Positions 18,967 to 29,190 of a DNA stretch of 64,000 bases are shown in pieces. The translations under genes were made by a program, and so were the position numbers. Source of the DNA: Streptomyces thinghirensis (GTDB lineage: Bacteria > Actinomycetota > Actinomycetia > Streptomycetales > Streptomycetaceae). Position 1 is the stretch's first letter; each line of letters starts with the position of its first letter. The stretch covers positions 186,001 through 250,000 of the forward strand of contig JAKFGP010000033.1 of NCBI GenBank assembly GCA_021502835.1, given 5' to 3'. Under the pieces are notes generated by a model, which saw nothing but the letters and a program-made list of their open reading frames with translations, had not been told where the DNA came from and made no database searches.

Positions 18967-20212
18967 GTGCGCAAGACCTTGATCGTGACGAACGACTTCC
19001 CGCCCCGCCCGGGCGGCATCCAGGCCTTCCTGCACAACATGGCGCTACGGCTGGACCCCGAGCGGCTGGTCGTCTACGCCTCCACCTGGAAGCGCGCGGC
19101 CGCGAGGGCACCGAGGCCACCGCCGCCTTCGACGCCGAGCAGCCCTTCACCGTCGTACGCGACCGCACGACGATGTTGCTCCCGACGCCGGGCGCGACCC
19201 GTACGGCCGTCCAGCTGCTGCGCGAGCACGGGTGCACGTCGGTGTGGTTCGGGGCGGCGGCGCCCCTCGGGCTGATGGCGCCCGGCGCTCCGAAGGCGGG
19301 GGCCCAGCGGCTCGTCGCCACCACCCACGGCCACGAGGCCGGGTGGGCCCCAGCTGCCCGCCGCCCGGCAACTGCTGCGCCGGATCGGGGAGTCCACGGA
19401 CACGATCACCTACCTCGGCTTGAGTACACGCGCTCGCGGATCGCGGGCGCGCTCACCCCGGACGCCGCCGCGCGGATGGTCAGCTGCCGCCCGGCGTCGA
19501 CGAGAAGACCTTCCACCCCGGGCAGCGGCGGCAGAGGAGGTGCGGGCCCGGCTGGGACTGACCGAGCGGCCGGTCGTGGTCTGCGTCTCGCGGCTGGTGC
19601 CGCGCAAGGGCCAGGACACCCTGATCCGGGCGATGCCCCGCATCCTGGCCGCCGAGCCCGACGCCGTACTGCTGATCGTCGGCGGCGGCCCCTACGAGAA
19701 GGAGCTGCGCCGCCTCGCCCACGACACCGGCGTCGCCGCCTCCGTCCACTTCACCGGCGCCGTCCCCTGGTCCGAGCTGCCCGCGCACTACGGCGCCGGG
19801 GACGTACTTCGCCATGCCGTGCCGGACCCGCCGGGGGCGGCCTCGACGTCGAGGGCCTCGGCATCGTCTACCTGGAGGCCTCCGCGACCGGCCTGCCCGT
19901 GGTCGCGGGCGACTCGGGCGGCGCGCCGGACGCGGTACTCGACGGCGAGACGGGGTGGGTGGTGCGCGGGTGACTCCGCCCGGGAGCAGACCGCCGACCG
20001 CGTCGTCACCCTCCTCGGCGACGCGGAGCTGCGCCGCAGGACGGGCGACACGCGGCCGCTCCTGGGTCGAGGAGAAGTGGCGCTGGGACCTGCTGGCGGA
20101 GAACTTGAGAACACTCCTGCAGGGGCAGCGCCGCCAAGGGGCGCGAGGAACTGCGCGACAAGCCCCAATGTGCCTCGACACCGCCCCGGCGACAAGGGGC
20201 ACCCCCACCTAG
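18967..20212 (+). CDS. GT4-family mannosyltransferase, PimB-like, frameshifted
   Basis: GTG 18967 starts VRKTLIVTNDFPPRPGGIQA, the nucleotide-sugar glycosyltransferase N-terminus. Further landmarks are RLVATTHGHEAGW, TRSRIAGALTP, the hinge RPVVVCVSRLVPRKGQDTLI (about 19570-19620), AVLLIVGGGPYEKELRRLA, GLGIVYLEASATGLPVVAGD (19855-19915) with the EX7E-type Glu pair, and SGGAPDAVLDGETGWVV. This matches actinobacterial phosphatidylinositol mannosyltransferase-like enzymes that build glycolipids at the membrane. The last 20 residues run into a repeated intergenic element, so the true stop may lie earlier than 20212. Confidence 0.82.
20135..20166 (+). repeat. Fragment of a common Streptomyces intergenic repeat
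   Basis: The segment AGGGGCGCGAGGAACTGCGC followed by GACAAGCCCC resembles a GC-rich element that I recall being widely scattered between Streptomyces genes, often near transcript ends. It covers the 3' end of the glycosyltransferase gene, between two convergent genes. Assignment is from memory of the motif. Confidence 0.5.
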
Positions 20213-20227
20213 GCGCCCCCGCCCGAT

Positions 20228-22027
20228 CTACTTCGCGTAGATCGCCTCGACTCGTCCACGTAATCCTGGCCACAACACTCCGCTTCAGCTTCAGCGAAGG
20301 CGTCAAGTGCCAGGAATCCTCCGTGAACTGGGCCTCCAGCACCCGGAACTTCCGCACCGACTCCGCCTTGGACACCGCCGAGTTGCCGTCGTCGATCGCC
20401 GACTGGATCGTGGCGAGCAGATCCGGATCCTCCCGCAGCGACGCCGCCGTCGAACCGGCCGGCTTGCCGTTGTCCGCGCACCACCGGCCGAGGAACTCCT
20501 CGTCGATGGTGACCAGCGCGCCCACGAACGGCCGCCCGTCGCCGACCACCATGCACTCCGCGACCAGCGCGTGCGCGCGGATGCGGTCCTCTGACGGCCG
20601 GAGCGACGCCCTTGCCGCCGGCGGTGACGATGATCTCCTTCCTTGCGCCCGGTGATCGAGAGGTAGCCGTCCCTCGTCGAGGGTGCCGATGTCGCCGGTG
20701 TGGAACCAGCCGTCGGCCAGCGCCTCGGCGGTCGCGCCCGGGTTGTTCCAGTACTCCTTGAACAGGTGCTCGCCGTGCAGCAGCACCTCCCCGTCGTCCG
20801 CGATGCGCACCACGGAGCCGGGCAGCGGCTGGCCGACCGTGCCGATCTTCTGCCGGTCCCAGGGGTTGAAGGCGGTGGCCGCGCAGGACTCGGTCAGGCC
20901 GTAGCCCTCCAGCACCGTGAAGCCGATGCCGCGGAAGAAGTGGCCGAGGCGTTCACCGAGCGGGGCGCCGCCGGAGATTGGCGTACTCGCCGCGTCCGCC
21001 GAGGACCGTGCGGAGCTTGCTGTAGACGAGCTTGTCGAAGACCTTGTGCTTGATCTTCAGGCCGACGGACGGGCCGGAGGGGGTGTCCAGGGCCTTGCTG
21101 TAGGCGATCGCCGTGTCGGCGGCCTTGTCGAAGATCTTGCCCTTGCCGTCGGCCTGCGCCTTGGCGCGCGCCGAGTTGTAGAGCCTTCTCGAAGACGCGC
21201 GGCACACCGAGGATCAGCGTGGGCCGGGAACGCGGCCAGCTCGTCGGTGAGGTTCTTGATGTCGGGGACGCAGCCCAGCTTGATCGGCGCGATCATCGGC
21301 GCGACCTGGACCAGGCGGCCGGAAGACGTGGGCGAGCGGGAGGGAAGAGGAGGACGGAGCACTCGCCCGTGCGGAAGGGGGACGCAGGCGCTCGACGACG
21401 TTGCCGCACTCGGCGAAGAAGCTGCGGTGGGTGAGCACGCAGCCCTTGGGGCGGCCGGTGGTGCCGGAGGTGTAGACGATGGTCGCGGGGTCGTCGGCCT
21501 TCGCGATCGAGCCGCGCTCCTCGACGGCCCGGTCAGTGACGTCCTGGCCCAGGCGCCCCAGCTCCTCCACGGCCCCGAGTCGATCTGCCAGACGGCTTGA
21601 GGGCGGGCAGCTGCTCGCGCACCGACTCGACGGTGGCGGCGTGCCCGGCCGACTCCACGACGCACGCCGTGGCACCCGAGTCGCTGAGGATCCACTGCAC
21701 CTGCTCGGACGAGCTGGTCTCGTACACCGGCACGGTGATCGCGCCCGCGCACCAGATCGCGAAGTCCAGCAGGGTCCACACCTGTACCGCGTACGGGACA
21801 TCAGGCCGACCCGGTCGCCCGGCTGGACCCCGGAGGCGATGAGGCCCTTGGCGGCGGTCTGCACCTCGGCGAGGAAGTCGCGGGCGGTCACGTCCTGCCA
21901 CGCGCCGGCCACCTTGCGGGAGATGACGGCGACGTCCGGGTGCTGCGCGGCGTTTCTGCGGACGATGTCGGTCAGATTTCCGTCCGCAGGGACCTCGTAC
22001 CAAAGCCGGAAGGCTGAACTCGCGCAA
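20228..22027 (-). CDS. Long-chain fatty acid-CoA ligase (AMP-forming), frameshifted
   Basis: The enzyme activates fatty acids to acyl-CoA through an acyl-adenylate. TTG 22027 with GAGGAG upstream gives a protein starting REFSLPALYEVPADGNLTDI. Motifs are the P-loop TIVYTSGTTGRPKGCVLTHR (about 21480), LLFLPLAHVFGRLVQ, EYAISGGAPLGERL, VLEGYGLTESCAATAFNPW (20860-20910), GWFHTGDIGTLDEDGYL and GRKKEII, then LKLKRSVVA and a C-terminus rebuilt as VDEVEAIYAK-stop at 20228. The 1800-base span is a multiple of three and predicts 599 residues, so the many indels balance. Eleven-base repeats lie upstream of the start. Confidence 0.9.
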
Positions 22028-22357
22028 GACTGCTGCTCCTCATAAGGCGCCGGCGCCACGACGTTGTGCGATGCGACGGTGCGGTCCAGCTGCCGGGCAA
22101 GTGCTCGGAGATCACACGATGATACATGTTGGATCACATGCCGATTCACATGCTGAAAACCAGAGCACGACTGGACTGCCCGGACGTTACCCGTCGGTAT
22201 GCCTTCTCCGACAGGGGGTCCCCGCGAGATGTTCGCTGCGTCACACGGATGGGGTTTCCTTTGCGCACAGTAGTCGACGGATCAACCGACCAGCCAGTAA
22301 CCGCAGGTCCGATCGCCACTGTTCACGAGAGCCACGCGCTGCTCACGCTTGATCGCC
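22028..22357. other. Divergent intergenic region, 330 bases, no gene seen
   Basis: This gap separates the minus-strand acyl-CoA ligase from the plus-strand phosphoesterase and must hold both promoters. It is noticeably less GC-rich at 22100-22160 and 22240-22320 than its neighbours. The only clear structure is the 11-bp repeat array at 22110-22153. No tRNA or conserved RNA was recognised. Confidence 0.6.
22110..22153 (-). promoter_or_regulatory. Four 11-bp helically phased repeats upstream of the acyl-CoA ligase
   Basis: Units begin at 22110, 22121, 22132 and 22143: GATCACACGAT, GATACATGTTG, GATCACATGCC and GATTCACATGC. All begin GAT, and the core CACATG or ACATG recurs. The exact 11-base spacing places them on one face of the helix, as in operators bound cooperatively. 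They lie 83-126 bases before the TTG start of the ligase. I infer a regulator site for fatty-acid-linked control, with the regulator unknown. Confidence 0.5.
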
Positions 22358-23154
22358 ATGGCACCCACACCGCCCGGTAACACGAGGACACGCGTCCATG
22401 TGGTCAGCGACGTCCATGGCAACGCCCGCGACCTGGCCAGGGCCGGCGAGGGCGCCGACGCCCTGATCTGCCTCGGCGACCTGGTCCTCTTCCTCGCTAC
22501 GCCGACCACACGCGCGGCATCTTCCCCGACCTGTTCGGCGCCGCGAACGCCGACCGCATCGTCGAGCTGCGCACCGCCCGCCGCTTCGCCGAGGCGCGGG
22601 AGTTCGGGGCGCGGCTCTGGGCCGGCGTCGGCGGGGACCGGCGCGAGCTGATCGAGGGGGGCGGTGCGAAAGCAGTACGCCGAGCTGTTCGCCGCCTTCC
22701 CCACCCCGACGTACGCCACCTACGGCAACGTCGACATGCCGCCCCGTGGCGTGAGTACGCCGGCCCCGGCACCACCGTGCTCGACGGCGAACGGGTGGAG
22801 ATCGGCGGCCGCGTCTTCGGCTTCGTCGGCGGCGGCCTGCGCACCCCGATGCGCACGCCGTACGAGATCAGTGACGAGGGAGTACGCCGCGAAGATCGAG
22901 GCCGTCGGCGGGTGGACGTGCTGTGCACGCACATCCCGCCGGGAGGTGCCGGAGCTGGTCTACGACACGGTGGCGCGGCGCTTCGAACGGGGCAGCCGCG
23001 CGCTGCTGGACGCGATCCGCCGCACCCGTCCCCGCTACGCCCTGTTCGGCCACGTCCACCAGCCGCTGGTGCGGCGGATGCGGATCGGGGCGACCGAGTG
23101 CGTGAACGTCGGGCACTTCGCGTCGACGGGGCGGCCGTGGGCGCTGGGTGGTGA
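22358..23154 (+). CDS. Calcineurin-like metallophosphoesterase, frameshifted
   Basis: The metal-site motifs of the family appear in order: VHVVSDVHGNARDLARAGEG (DxH), ALICLGDLVLF (GDxV), TYGNVDMPP (GNxD), VDVLCTHIPP and ALFGHVHQPLVRRMRIG (GHxH). These ligands hold two metals that hydrolyse phosphomonoesters or diesters. ATG 22358 (MAPTPPGN) is preferred. An in-frame TTG lies three codons earlier, and no strong ribosome site precedes either. A rebuilt C-terminus ends near HFASTGRPWALGW with TGA at 23154. Substrate unknown. Confidence 0.85.
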
Positions 23155-23319
23155 GCCGGGGTGGTCTCCCGGCGGCCGGACCTGCGCAGGTAGGTGGTGA
23201 CATTCGCGCCGCCCGTGCGCGATAGCCTTCACGCGGCACACACGTGAGCGCCACGGGCACACGACGACCCGGCGCACGACGACCCTCAGTACCGGCCCGC
23301 ATCTGGAGGAGCCACAGCG

Positions 23320-23764
23320 ATGGCGGAACACACCAGCTCGAGCATCACGATCGAGGCGGCACCGGCCGATGTCATGGCGGTGATCGCCGACTTCGCCTCG
23401 CTACCCGGACTGGACCGGTGAGGGTGAAGGAGGCGCAGGTCCTCGCGACCGACGCGAGGGGCGGTGCCGAGCAGGTCCGACTCGTCATGGACGCCGGGGC
23501 GATCAAGGACGACCAGACGCTGGGCTACACCTGGACCGGCGAGCACGAGGTGTCCTGGACGCTGGTGAAGTCCCAGATGCTGCGCTCCCTGGACGGCTCC
23601 TACCTGCTCCGCCCGGCCGGCACGGGCACGGAGGTCACCTACCGGCTCACGGTCGACGTCAAGATCCCGATGCTGGGCGCTGATCAAGCGCAAGGCGGAA
23701 AAGGTCATCATCGACCGAGCCCTGGCGGGCCTGAAGAAGCGAGGTGGAGTCGGGACCGAAGTAG
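23320..23764 (+). CDS. SRPBCC (START/polyketide cyclase-like) superfamily protein
   Basis: ATG 23320 with GGAGG upstream gives MAEHTSSSITIEAAPADVMA, then VIADFASYPDWTGEVKEAQV (one extra base near 23400), EQVRLVMDAGAIKDDQTLGY, EHEVSWTLVKSQMLRSLDGS, GTEVTYRLTVDVKIPMLG and a basic tail to TAG 23764. The 147 residues fit the helix-grip fold of the family, which binds hydrophobic ligands in a deep cavity. In this actinobacterial neighbourhood its ligand is unknown. It precedes the ArsA-like gene and the glucokinase region on the same strand. Confidence 0.85.
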
Positions 23765-23927
23765 CCGCAGCCGCGGGCAGTCGTGCCGCAGGGCGGCACG
23801 GGTGGGCGCAGCGGCACCCCGCAGCGCCGGGTTGCGCCATGCCGTGCGGTGCCCAGGACCCCGGGCTGCGCACCCCCGGCAAGCACCCGCACCCGGTGCC
23901 ACCGAGGCACCGGTACCGTTCACCCCC

Positions 23928-25114
23928 ATGCGCACCATCTTGATCACGGGCCCCGGCGGCAGCGGCCGTACCACCGTCGCCGCCGCCACCGCGCTCGCCG
24001 CCGCCAGGCAGGGCACCCGCACCCTGCTCCTCGGCGCCGACCGCGACGACACCCTCGGCGCCGTGCTCGGGATGCCCACGGGCGGCCCCGCACCGATCAC
24101 CGTCGAACCCCGCCTCACCGCCTGGCGGCCCGACGCCGCGAAGGGGTTCCGGGACGACCTCACCGCCCTCCAGGAACGCGCCGCCTCCGCGCTCGACCTG
24201 CTCGGCGCCGGCCGCCTCGACCCCGAGGAACTCACCCCCCTGCCCGGCGCCGACGAACTCGCCCTGCTGCGTGCCCTGCGCGACGCCGCCCTCGCCGAGG
24301 GCACCGATCACCACGAACTCCTCGTCGTCGACCTCCCGCCCGCGCCGCGCCCCTCGCGCTGCTCGCCCTGCCCGAGGAACTGCGCCGCTACCTGCGCCGT
24401 CTCCTCCCGCCCGAGCGGCAGGCGGCCCGCGCCCTGCGCCCCGTCCTCGGCCGGCTCGCCGGCGTCCCCATGCCCGCCGAGGCGCTGTACGAGGCGGCCG
24501 CCCGCTGGGACCTGGAACTCGCCGCCGCCGAGGCTCGTCGTCGCCGACCGGAACACCGTCGTACGGCTGGTCGCCGAGCCGGGGCCCGGCCGGTGCCGAA
24601 GCCGTCCGCTCCACCACCCTCGGCCTCGCCCTGCGGGGCCTGCGCACCGACCTACTGGTCGCCAACCGCGTCCTACCCGAGGACACCCCGGCGGACAGCT
24701 GGCTCATCGGCCCCCTCACCCAGCAGCGCAAGACGCTGGAGGAGTGGCAGGGCGCGTACGACGTCCGCACCGTCGCCCACCTCGGACGGGACCCGCGCGG
24801 CGGGGGACGACCTCGCGGCGCTCGACGCGCCGGGCGTCAACCGGGACGTCCCCCGGTCGAGTGGCCCGTCACCGACCGGCTGGCCGACGACGGCGTGCTG
24901 GTCTGGCACATCCCGCTGCCCGGCGCCACCCGCGACGAACTCGACCTGGTCCGCCGCGGTGACGAACTGGTCGTCACCGCCGGGCCGTTCCGCCGGATCG
25001 TCCCGCTGCCGTCCGCGCTGCGCCGCTGCACGGTCGACGGGGCCAGCCCTGCGGGACGGCACGCTCGCCGTCCGGTTCGCGCCGGACCCGAGGCTGTGGC
25101 CGCGGAGCCGCTGA
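23928..25114 (+). CDS. ArsA/GET3-like ATPase homologue with degenerate P-loop, frameshifted
   Basis: The protein starts MRTILITGPGGSGRTTVAAA and continues LAAARQGTRTLLLGADRDDT, LLVVDLPP (Walker B-like), then after shifts LLVANRVLPEDTPADSWLI and WHIPLPGATRDELDLVRRGD, ending DPRLWPRSR-stop at 25114. Overall layout matches ArsA-type anion-transporting/tail-anchored-insertion ATPases. The P-loop that should read GKGGxGKT is GPGGSGRT, lacking both lysines. The reading is in a clean 400-base frame, so this is unlikely to be sequence error. I infer altered or lost ATP hydrolysis. About 395 residues with five frameshifts. Confidence 0.78.
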
Positions 25115-25171
25115 ACGCGCCGCACCCGTTCGGGTAACGTCGTAAGGACGAACCGTAGTCAGGAGTCCGTC

Positions 25172-25743
25172 ATGAGCGAAGAGCTCCCCCGTCCGAGGCC
25201 CCCCGCCCCGACGAGGCCGACGCGGTCGACGAGGCCGGCCGAACGCGACCGGCCGACGCCGACGCCTGGGCGACGGCGTGCGCCGAGGACCTGGAGGCGG
25301 AGAAGGCCCGCCGCCGGGCCGAGTACGGGCCGCCGCCCGGCTCGGCCGCCGAGGAGCTGCGCCGCCTCGTCGACACCGTCGCGGACAAGCTGTCCGGCCT
25401 CCAGTCCCCGCTGCTCGGCCAGGTCGCCGGACCGGCCGCCCAGCAGGTGGTCCGGCAGGTCGTCCAGCAGGCCAAGGCAGCCGTCGAACCGGTCATCGAG
25501 CGCAACCCGGACGTCTTCGACCACCTCGCGGCCGCCGGCGGCGAACTCCTCGCCGCCTACCGCTCCGCCGTCCAGAACCAGGAGCGCCGCTGGACCGCCG
25601 GGACCTCCGGGGACGACCTCCGCGACCTGGACGAACCGCGTGACGACGGAAGCGACACCGGACGCGACGACGGCGACGAGGGCACCGGCCCGGGCCAGCG
25701 CATCGACTTGACCGACACCGCCCTCGGGTACGGTTGGCCATAG
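25172..25743 (+). CDS. DUF5304-type hypothetical protein upstream of glucokinase (SCO2127-like)
   Basis: ATG 25172 has AGGAG upstream and gives MSEELPRP. Then, after a one-base shift, come an acidic/alanine stretch, GPPPGSAAEELRRLVDTVAD, KLSGLQSPLLGQVAGPAAQQ, QAKAAVEPVIERNPDVFDHL, AAAGGELLAAYRSAVQNQE and a long Asp-rich tail to TAG 25743. There is no membrane segment and no catalytic motif. It lies 29 bases before glkA on the same strand. From memory, the S. coelicolor counterpart (SCO2127) affects glucose use and catabolite repression. I cannot show this from the sequence. Confidence 0.75.
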
Positions 25744-25772
25744 CGAGGGGGCTCGACCGAACTGAGGGATTC

Positions 25773-26731
25773 ATGGGACTCACCATCGGCGTCGACATCG
25801 GCGGCACGAAGATCGCGGCCGGCGTGGTCGACGAGGAAGGCAACATCCTCTCGACCCACAAGGTGTGCCGACCCCCACCACGCCCGAGGCCATCGTGGAC
25901 GCCATCGCCTCCGCGCGGTGGAAGGCGCACGCGTGGGGCACGAGATCGTCGGTGTCGGCATCGGCGCCGCCGGTTACGTCAACCGGCAGCGCTCCACGGT
26001 CTACTTCGCGCCCAACATCGACTGGCGCCAGGAGCCGCTCAAGGAGAAGGTCGAGGCCCGCGTCGGCCTCCCGGTCGTCGTGGAGAACGACGCCAACGCC
26101 GCGGCCTGGGGCGGTACAAGTTCGGTGGCGGCAAGGGCCACCGCAACGTCATCTGCATCACCCTCGGCACCGGCCTCGGCGGCGGCATCATCATCGGCAA
26201 CAAGCTGCGCCGCGCCACTTCGGCGTGGCCGCCGAGTTCGGCCACATCCGCATGGTGCCGGACGGCCTGCTGTGCGGCTGCGGCTCCCAGGGCTGCTGGG
26301 AGCAGTACGCCTCCGGCCGCGCCCTCGTGCGCTACGCCGAGCAGCGCGCCAACGCCACCCCCGAGCGCGCCGAGGTGCTGCTCGCGCTCGGCGACAGCAC
26401 CCCCCCGACGGCATCGAGGGCAAAGCACATCTCGGTCGCCGCCCGCCAGGGCTGCCCGGTCGCCGTCGACTCCTACCGCGAGCTGGCCCGCTGGGCCGGC
26501 GCCGGCCTCGCCGACCTGGCCTCCCTCTTCGACCCGTCCGCCTTCATCGTCGGCGGCGGCCTCTCCGACGAGGGCGACCTGGTGCTCGACCCGATCCGCA
26601 AGTCGTACAAGCGGTGGCTGGTCGGCGGCAACTGGCGCCCGGTAGCCGACGTGGTCGCCGCCCAGCTCGGCAACAAGGCCGGCCTGGTGGGCGCGGCGGA
26701 CCTGGCAAGGGAACCCGACCCGATCATGTGA
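25773..26731 (+). CDS. glkA: Glucokinase (ROK family), frameshifted
   Basis: Glucokinase phosphorylates glucose with ATP and in Streptomyces is a central player in carbon catabolite repression. Landmarks are MGLTIGVDIGGTKIAAGVVD (ATP phosphate loop DxGxTK), VGVGIGAAGYVNRQRSTVYF, LPVVVENDANAAAWGE (catalytic Asp), VICITLGTGLGGGIIIGNKL, VAAEFGHIRMVPDGLLCGCG with the zinc motif CGCGSQGCWEQYASG, and FIVGGGLSDEGDLVLDPIRK. The stop at 26731 follows REPDPIM. Normal length is about 317 residues, and the net surplus here is five bases. Four or five frameshifts. Confidence 0.93.
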
Positions 26732-26759
26732 CGAGCACTTTCTGGTGCCGGACACCGCG

Positions 26760-26868
26760 CCAACAGCAGGGGCGCGGGGCGGAGCCCATCGGGCTCCCCC
26801 CCGCGCGGGCGCGACGAGCCACGACGAACCGGCAGTCGCCCACGGTCCCCCGCGCCCCGAGCTGTTGG
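26760..26868. repeat. Long inverted repeat of the Streptomyces intergenic type
   Basis: Outer arms CCAACAGCAGGGGCGCGGGG (26760-26779) and CCCCGCGCCCCGAGCTGTTG (from 26847) pair almost perfectly across 67 bases. An inner hairpin pairs GGAGCCC (26781-26787) with GGGCTCC (26791-26797). It fills the glkA to EEP-gene gap. Elements like this recur between Streptomyces genes and may end transcripts. The short relative at 20135 supports a dispersed family. Confidence 0.65.
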
Positions 26869-26884
26869 GCGTACATTGATCCAC

Positions 26885-27640
26885 ATGGAGCCGCTCCCCC
26901 AACTCCCGCACCGAACCCGACGGTTCCGCCGTCATCCGGGTCCTCAGCTACAGCATCCGCTCGATGCGCGACGACACCGACGCCCTCGCCCGCGTCATCA
27001 AGGCCTGCGCCCCCGACCTCGTCCTCCCTCCAGGAAGCCCCCCGCTTCTTCCGCTGGCGCAAGAAGCTCACCCGCCTGGCCCGCGCCGCCGGCCTCGTGC
27101 TCCTCTCCGGCGGCGCCCCCGCCGCCGGCCCCGCTGCTGTGCTCCCTGCGGGCCACCGTCGAGCGCACCGAGGACGTACTGCTCCCGCTCACTCCAGGCC
27201 GGCACCGCCGCGGCCTCGCCACCGCCGTGGTCCGCCTCGGCGGGGCCCGTCTCGGCGTCCTGAGCTGCCACCTGTCACTGGAGGCGGGCGAGCGGTACGA
27301 ACAGGCCGGCCTGCTCCTCGACCGGCTCGCCGGCCTGGGCGTGACGCACGCCGTGGCGGGCGGCGACCTGAACGAGCGCCCCGGCGGCCGCACCTTCCGG
27401 CGGCTCGGCGACGGCCTGCGGGACTGCTGGACGGCCGAGCCCTGGGGCAGTGAGTACACCTTCTCCGCCACCGGCCCCGACCGGCGCATCGACGCGGTCT
27501 TCGTCACGGAGGGCATCGAGGTACTGGGCTGCGGCGTACCGCTGGGGCTCCCCGGCGTGGCCGAGGACGATCTGAGGGCGGCCACGGACCACCTTCCGGT
27601 CCTGACCGCCCTCCGCGTACCCGCCGCGTCCGCGAGCTGA
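26885..27640 (+). CDS. Endonuclease/exonuclease/phosphatase (EEP) family protein, frameshifted
   Basis: EEP enzymes cleave phosphodiester or phosphomonoester bonds using a metal. Visible motifs are VIRVLSYNIRSM (strand with Asn), DLVLLQEAPRFFRWRKKL with the metal-binding Glu, TAVVRLGGARLGVLSCHLSL, HAVAGGDLNERPGG (catalytic Asp/Asn), RRIDAVFVT and ATDHLPVLTAL (terminal Asp-His). The N-terminal 130 residues change frame three times, and from 27180 on the gene is clean to TGA 27640. About 250 residues. DNA, RNA or lipid could be the substrate. Confidence 0.82.
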   Translation: MEPLPQLPHRTRRFRRHPGPQLQHPLDARRHRRPRPRHQGLRPRPRPPSRKPPASSAGARSSPAWPAPPASCSSPAAPPPPAPLLCSLRATVERTEDVLLPLTPGRHRRGLATAVVRLGGARLGVLSCHLSLEAGERYEQAGLLLDRLAGLGVTHAVAGGDLNERPGGRTFRRLGDGLRDCWTAEPWGSEYTFSATGPDRRIDAVFVTEGIEVLGCGVPLGLPGVAEDDLRAATDHLPVLTALRVPAASAS

Positions 27641-27674
27641 CAAGCCGCGTGCGCGATCCTGCGGGTCGAAACCC

Positions 27675-28347
27675 CTACACCACCGCGCCCCGCCCCGGAT
27701 CGTCGTCGTCCTCGTCGTCCGTCCGCATCCGCATGACCAGCGTGGCGAAGCCGCCGAGGAAACCGCCGATGCTGAGGGTCTTGCAGCCACCAGGTCATGT
27801 CCCAGCCGAGCACCACCGCCAGCAGGAGCAGCACCGGACCGCCGAGCACGCCCAGCCAGGCGAACTTCGCGGTGGGGTCGCCCTCGGGAAGCGGGGGCGG
27901 CTCGGGCGGTACGAAGTGACCCTCCTCGTCCTCGCCGAGACCGTCGTCCTTGCCCGGATCGTCGTCCGAGGGCTCGGCCAGGGAGTGGTCGCGCGGGCCG
28001 ACGCCCGGGGCGAACGCCACGGGAGCCGCCCAGGGGCCGGGCGGAGGCCGGGCGGTCCGCCGCTGGGGCGGTCCGGCTCGGGCTTGTCGTCGTTGGTCTC
28101 CGGCTCCAGCAGCGCCAGGTCCTCCACCGACTTGAACGGCTTCGCGCCCGGCGGGTCCGGCGGCTCGTCCCCGTACCCGGCGACGATCGCGGCCCAGGCG
28201 GCGTCCTCGTCGATGGGGCACCCCTTGCTCCCTCGGGCGCCGCGCGGTCCGCCGCGCGCTCCGTCCCTCGCGGTGCTCCCGCTCCCGCTCCAGGTCCCGA
28301 TCCTCGCGCTCCTCGCGGTCCTCGCGGTCGGAGTCGTGCTCAGCCAC
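27675..28347 (-). CDS. Hypothetical acidic membrane protein, frameshifted
   Basis: GTG 28347 (VAEHDSDREDREEREDRDLE) begins a highly charged N-terminal third. The middle has DEDAAWAAIVAGYGDEPPDP, FKSVEDLALLEPETNDDKPE and GLGEDEEGHFVPPEPPPLPE. Two hydrophobic stretches follow, KFAWLGVLGGPVLLLLAVVL and TLSIGGFLGGFATLVMRM, then an acidic tail DDEDDDDPGRGAVV-stop at 27675. About 220 residues. The start overlaps the esterase stop, so the two genes are coupled. No family function is known to me. Confidence 0.7.
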
Positions 28348-29148
28348 CTGCGGCCGTCCCTTCCTTGCCGAGACCGGGCTCCGGCTCCCCGACGGAACCG
28401 GGCGCGAGCCGGCACCGATGAACGCGACGCTCTCCGCGAAGATCCGGTCCGCATCGTGGTCCAACGTCGCCACGTGGTAGCTCTGTTCCAGCAGGATCTC
28501 CGTGACGTCCGTCGACGACACCCGGCCGAGGATGCGGGCCGAGTCGGCCGGCGGCACCACATGGTCCTGCGGACTGCGCAGCAACAGCAGCGGCTGGGTC
28601 ACCTGCGGCAGATCGCCGTCCGGTCAGACGGAAGAACGTACGCAGCGAGTGCGCCGCGTGCAGCGGCACCTTGTCGTACCCCAGCTCCGAGCTGAGCGGC
28701 TTGGCGATGTCGCTGGCGATGCCCTTCGTCGCGGGCAGCAGATGGCGCAGGACGGGAAGGGCGTGCTGGGCCACGCCGTGCATCCGGTTCGCCGGGTTGA
28801 CGACCACGACGCCCGGAGACCGCGTCCCCGTGCTTGGCGGCGAGCCGCAGGGACCAGCGCGCCGCCCATGGACAGGCCGGCCACGAAGACGCTCGCGCAA
28901 CGCTCGCGCAGGGCACGCAGCTCGCGGTCCACCTCCGCGTACCAGTCCTGCCAGCCCGTGACCTGCATGTCCTGCCAGCGCGTGCCGTGCCCGGGCAGCA
29001 GCGGCAGCGCGACGGTCAGACCACGCGCGGCGAGGTACTGGGCCCAGGGGCGCAGTGACTGCGGGGAACCGGTGAAGCCGTGGCAGAGGAGCACGCCGAC
29101 CTCACCGCCCTCGTGGCGGAACGGCTCGGCTCCGGGCAGGACCGGCAC
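28340..29148 (-). CDS. Alpha/beta hydrolase (carboxylesterase/monoglyceride lipase type), frameshifted
   Basis: GTG 29148 follows AGGAGA. The oxyanion region is VGVLLCHGFTGSPQSLRPWA, the lid region LPGHGTRWQDM, the nucleophile elbow VFVAGLSMGGALSLRLAAKH (28840-28890, GxSxG), the acid residue LLRSPQDHVVPPADSARIL and the catalytic His SYHVATLDHDADRIF. The end EPGLGKEGTAAGG-stop at 28340 overlaps the next gene. The fold and triad match Est30-like carboxylesterases acting on short acyl esters. It shares a divergent promoter region with plsC. Three frameshifts. Confidence 0.85.
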
Positions 29149-29190
29149 GTCTCGGTCTCCTGTCGTCAGGGGGCCGGCACAGCCGGCACG

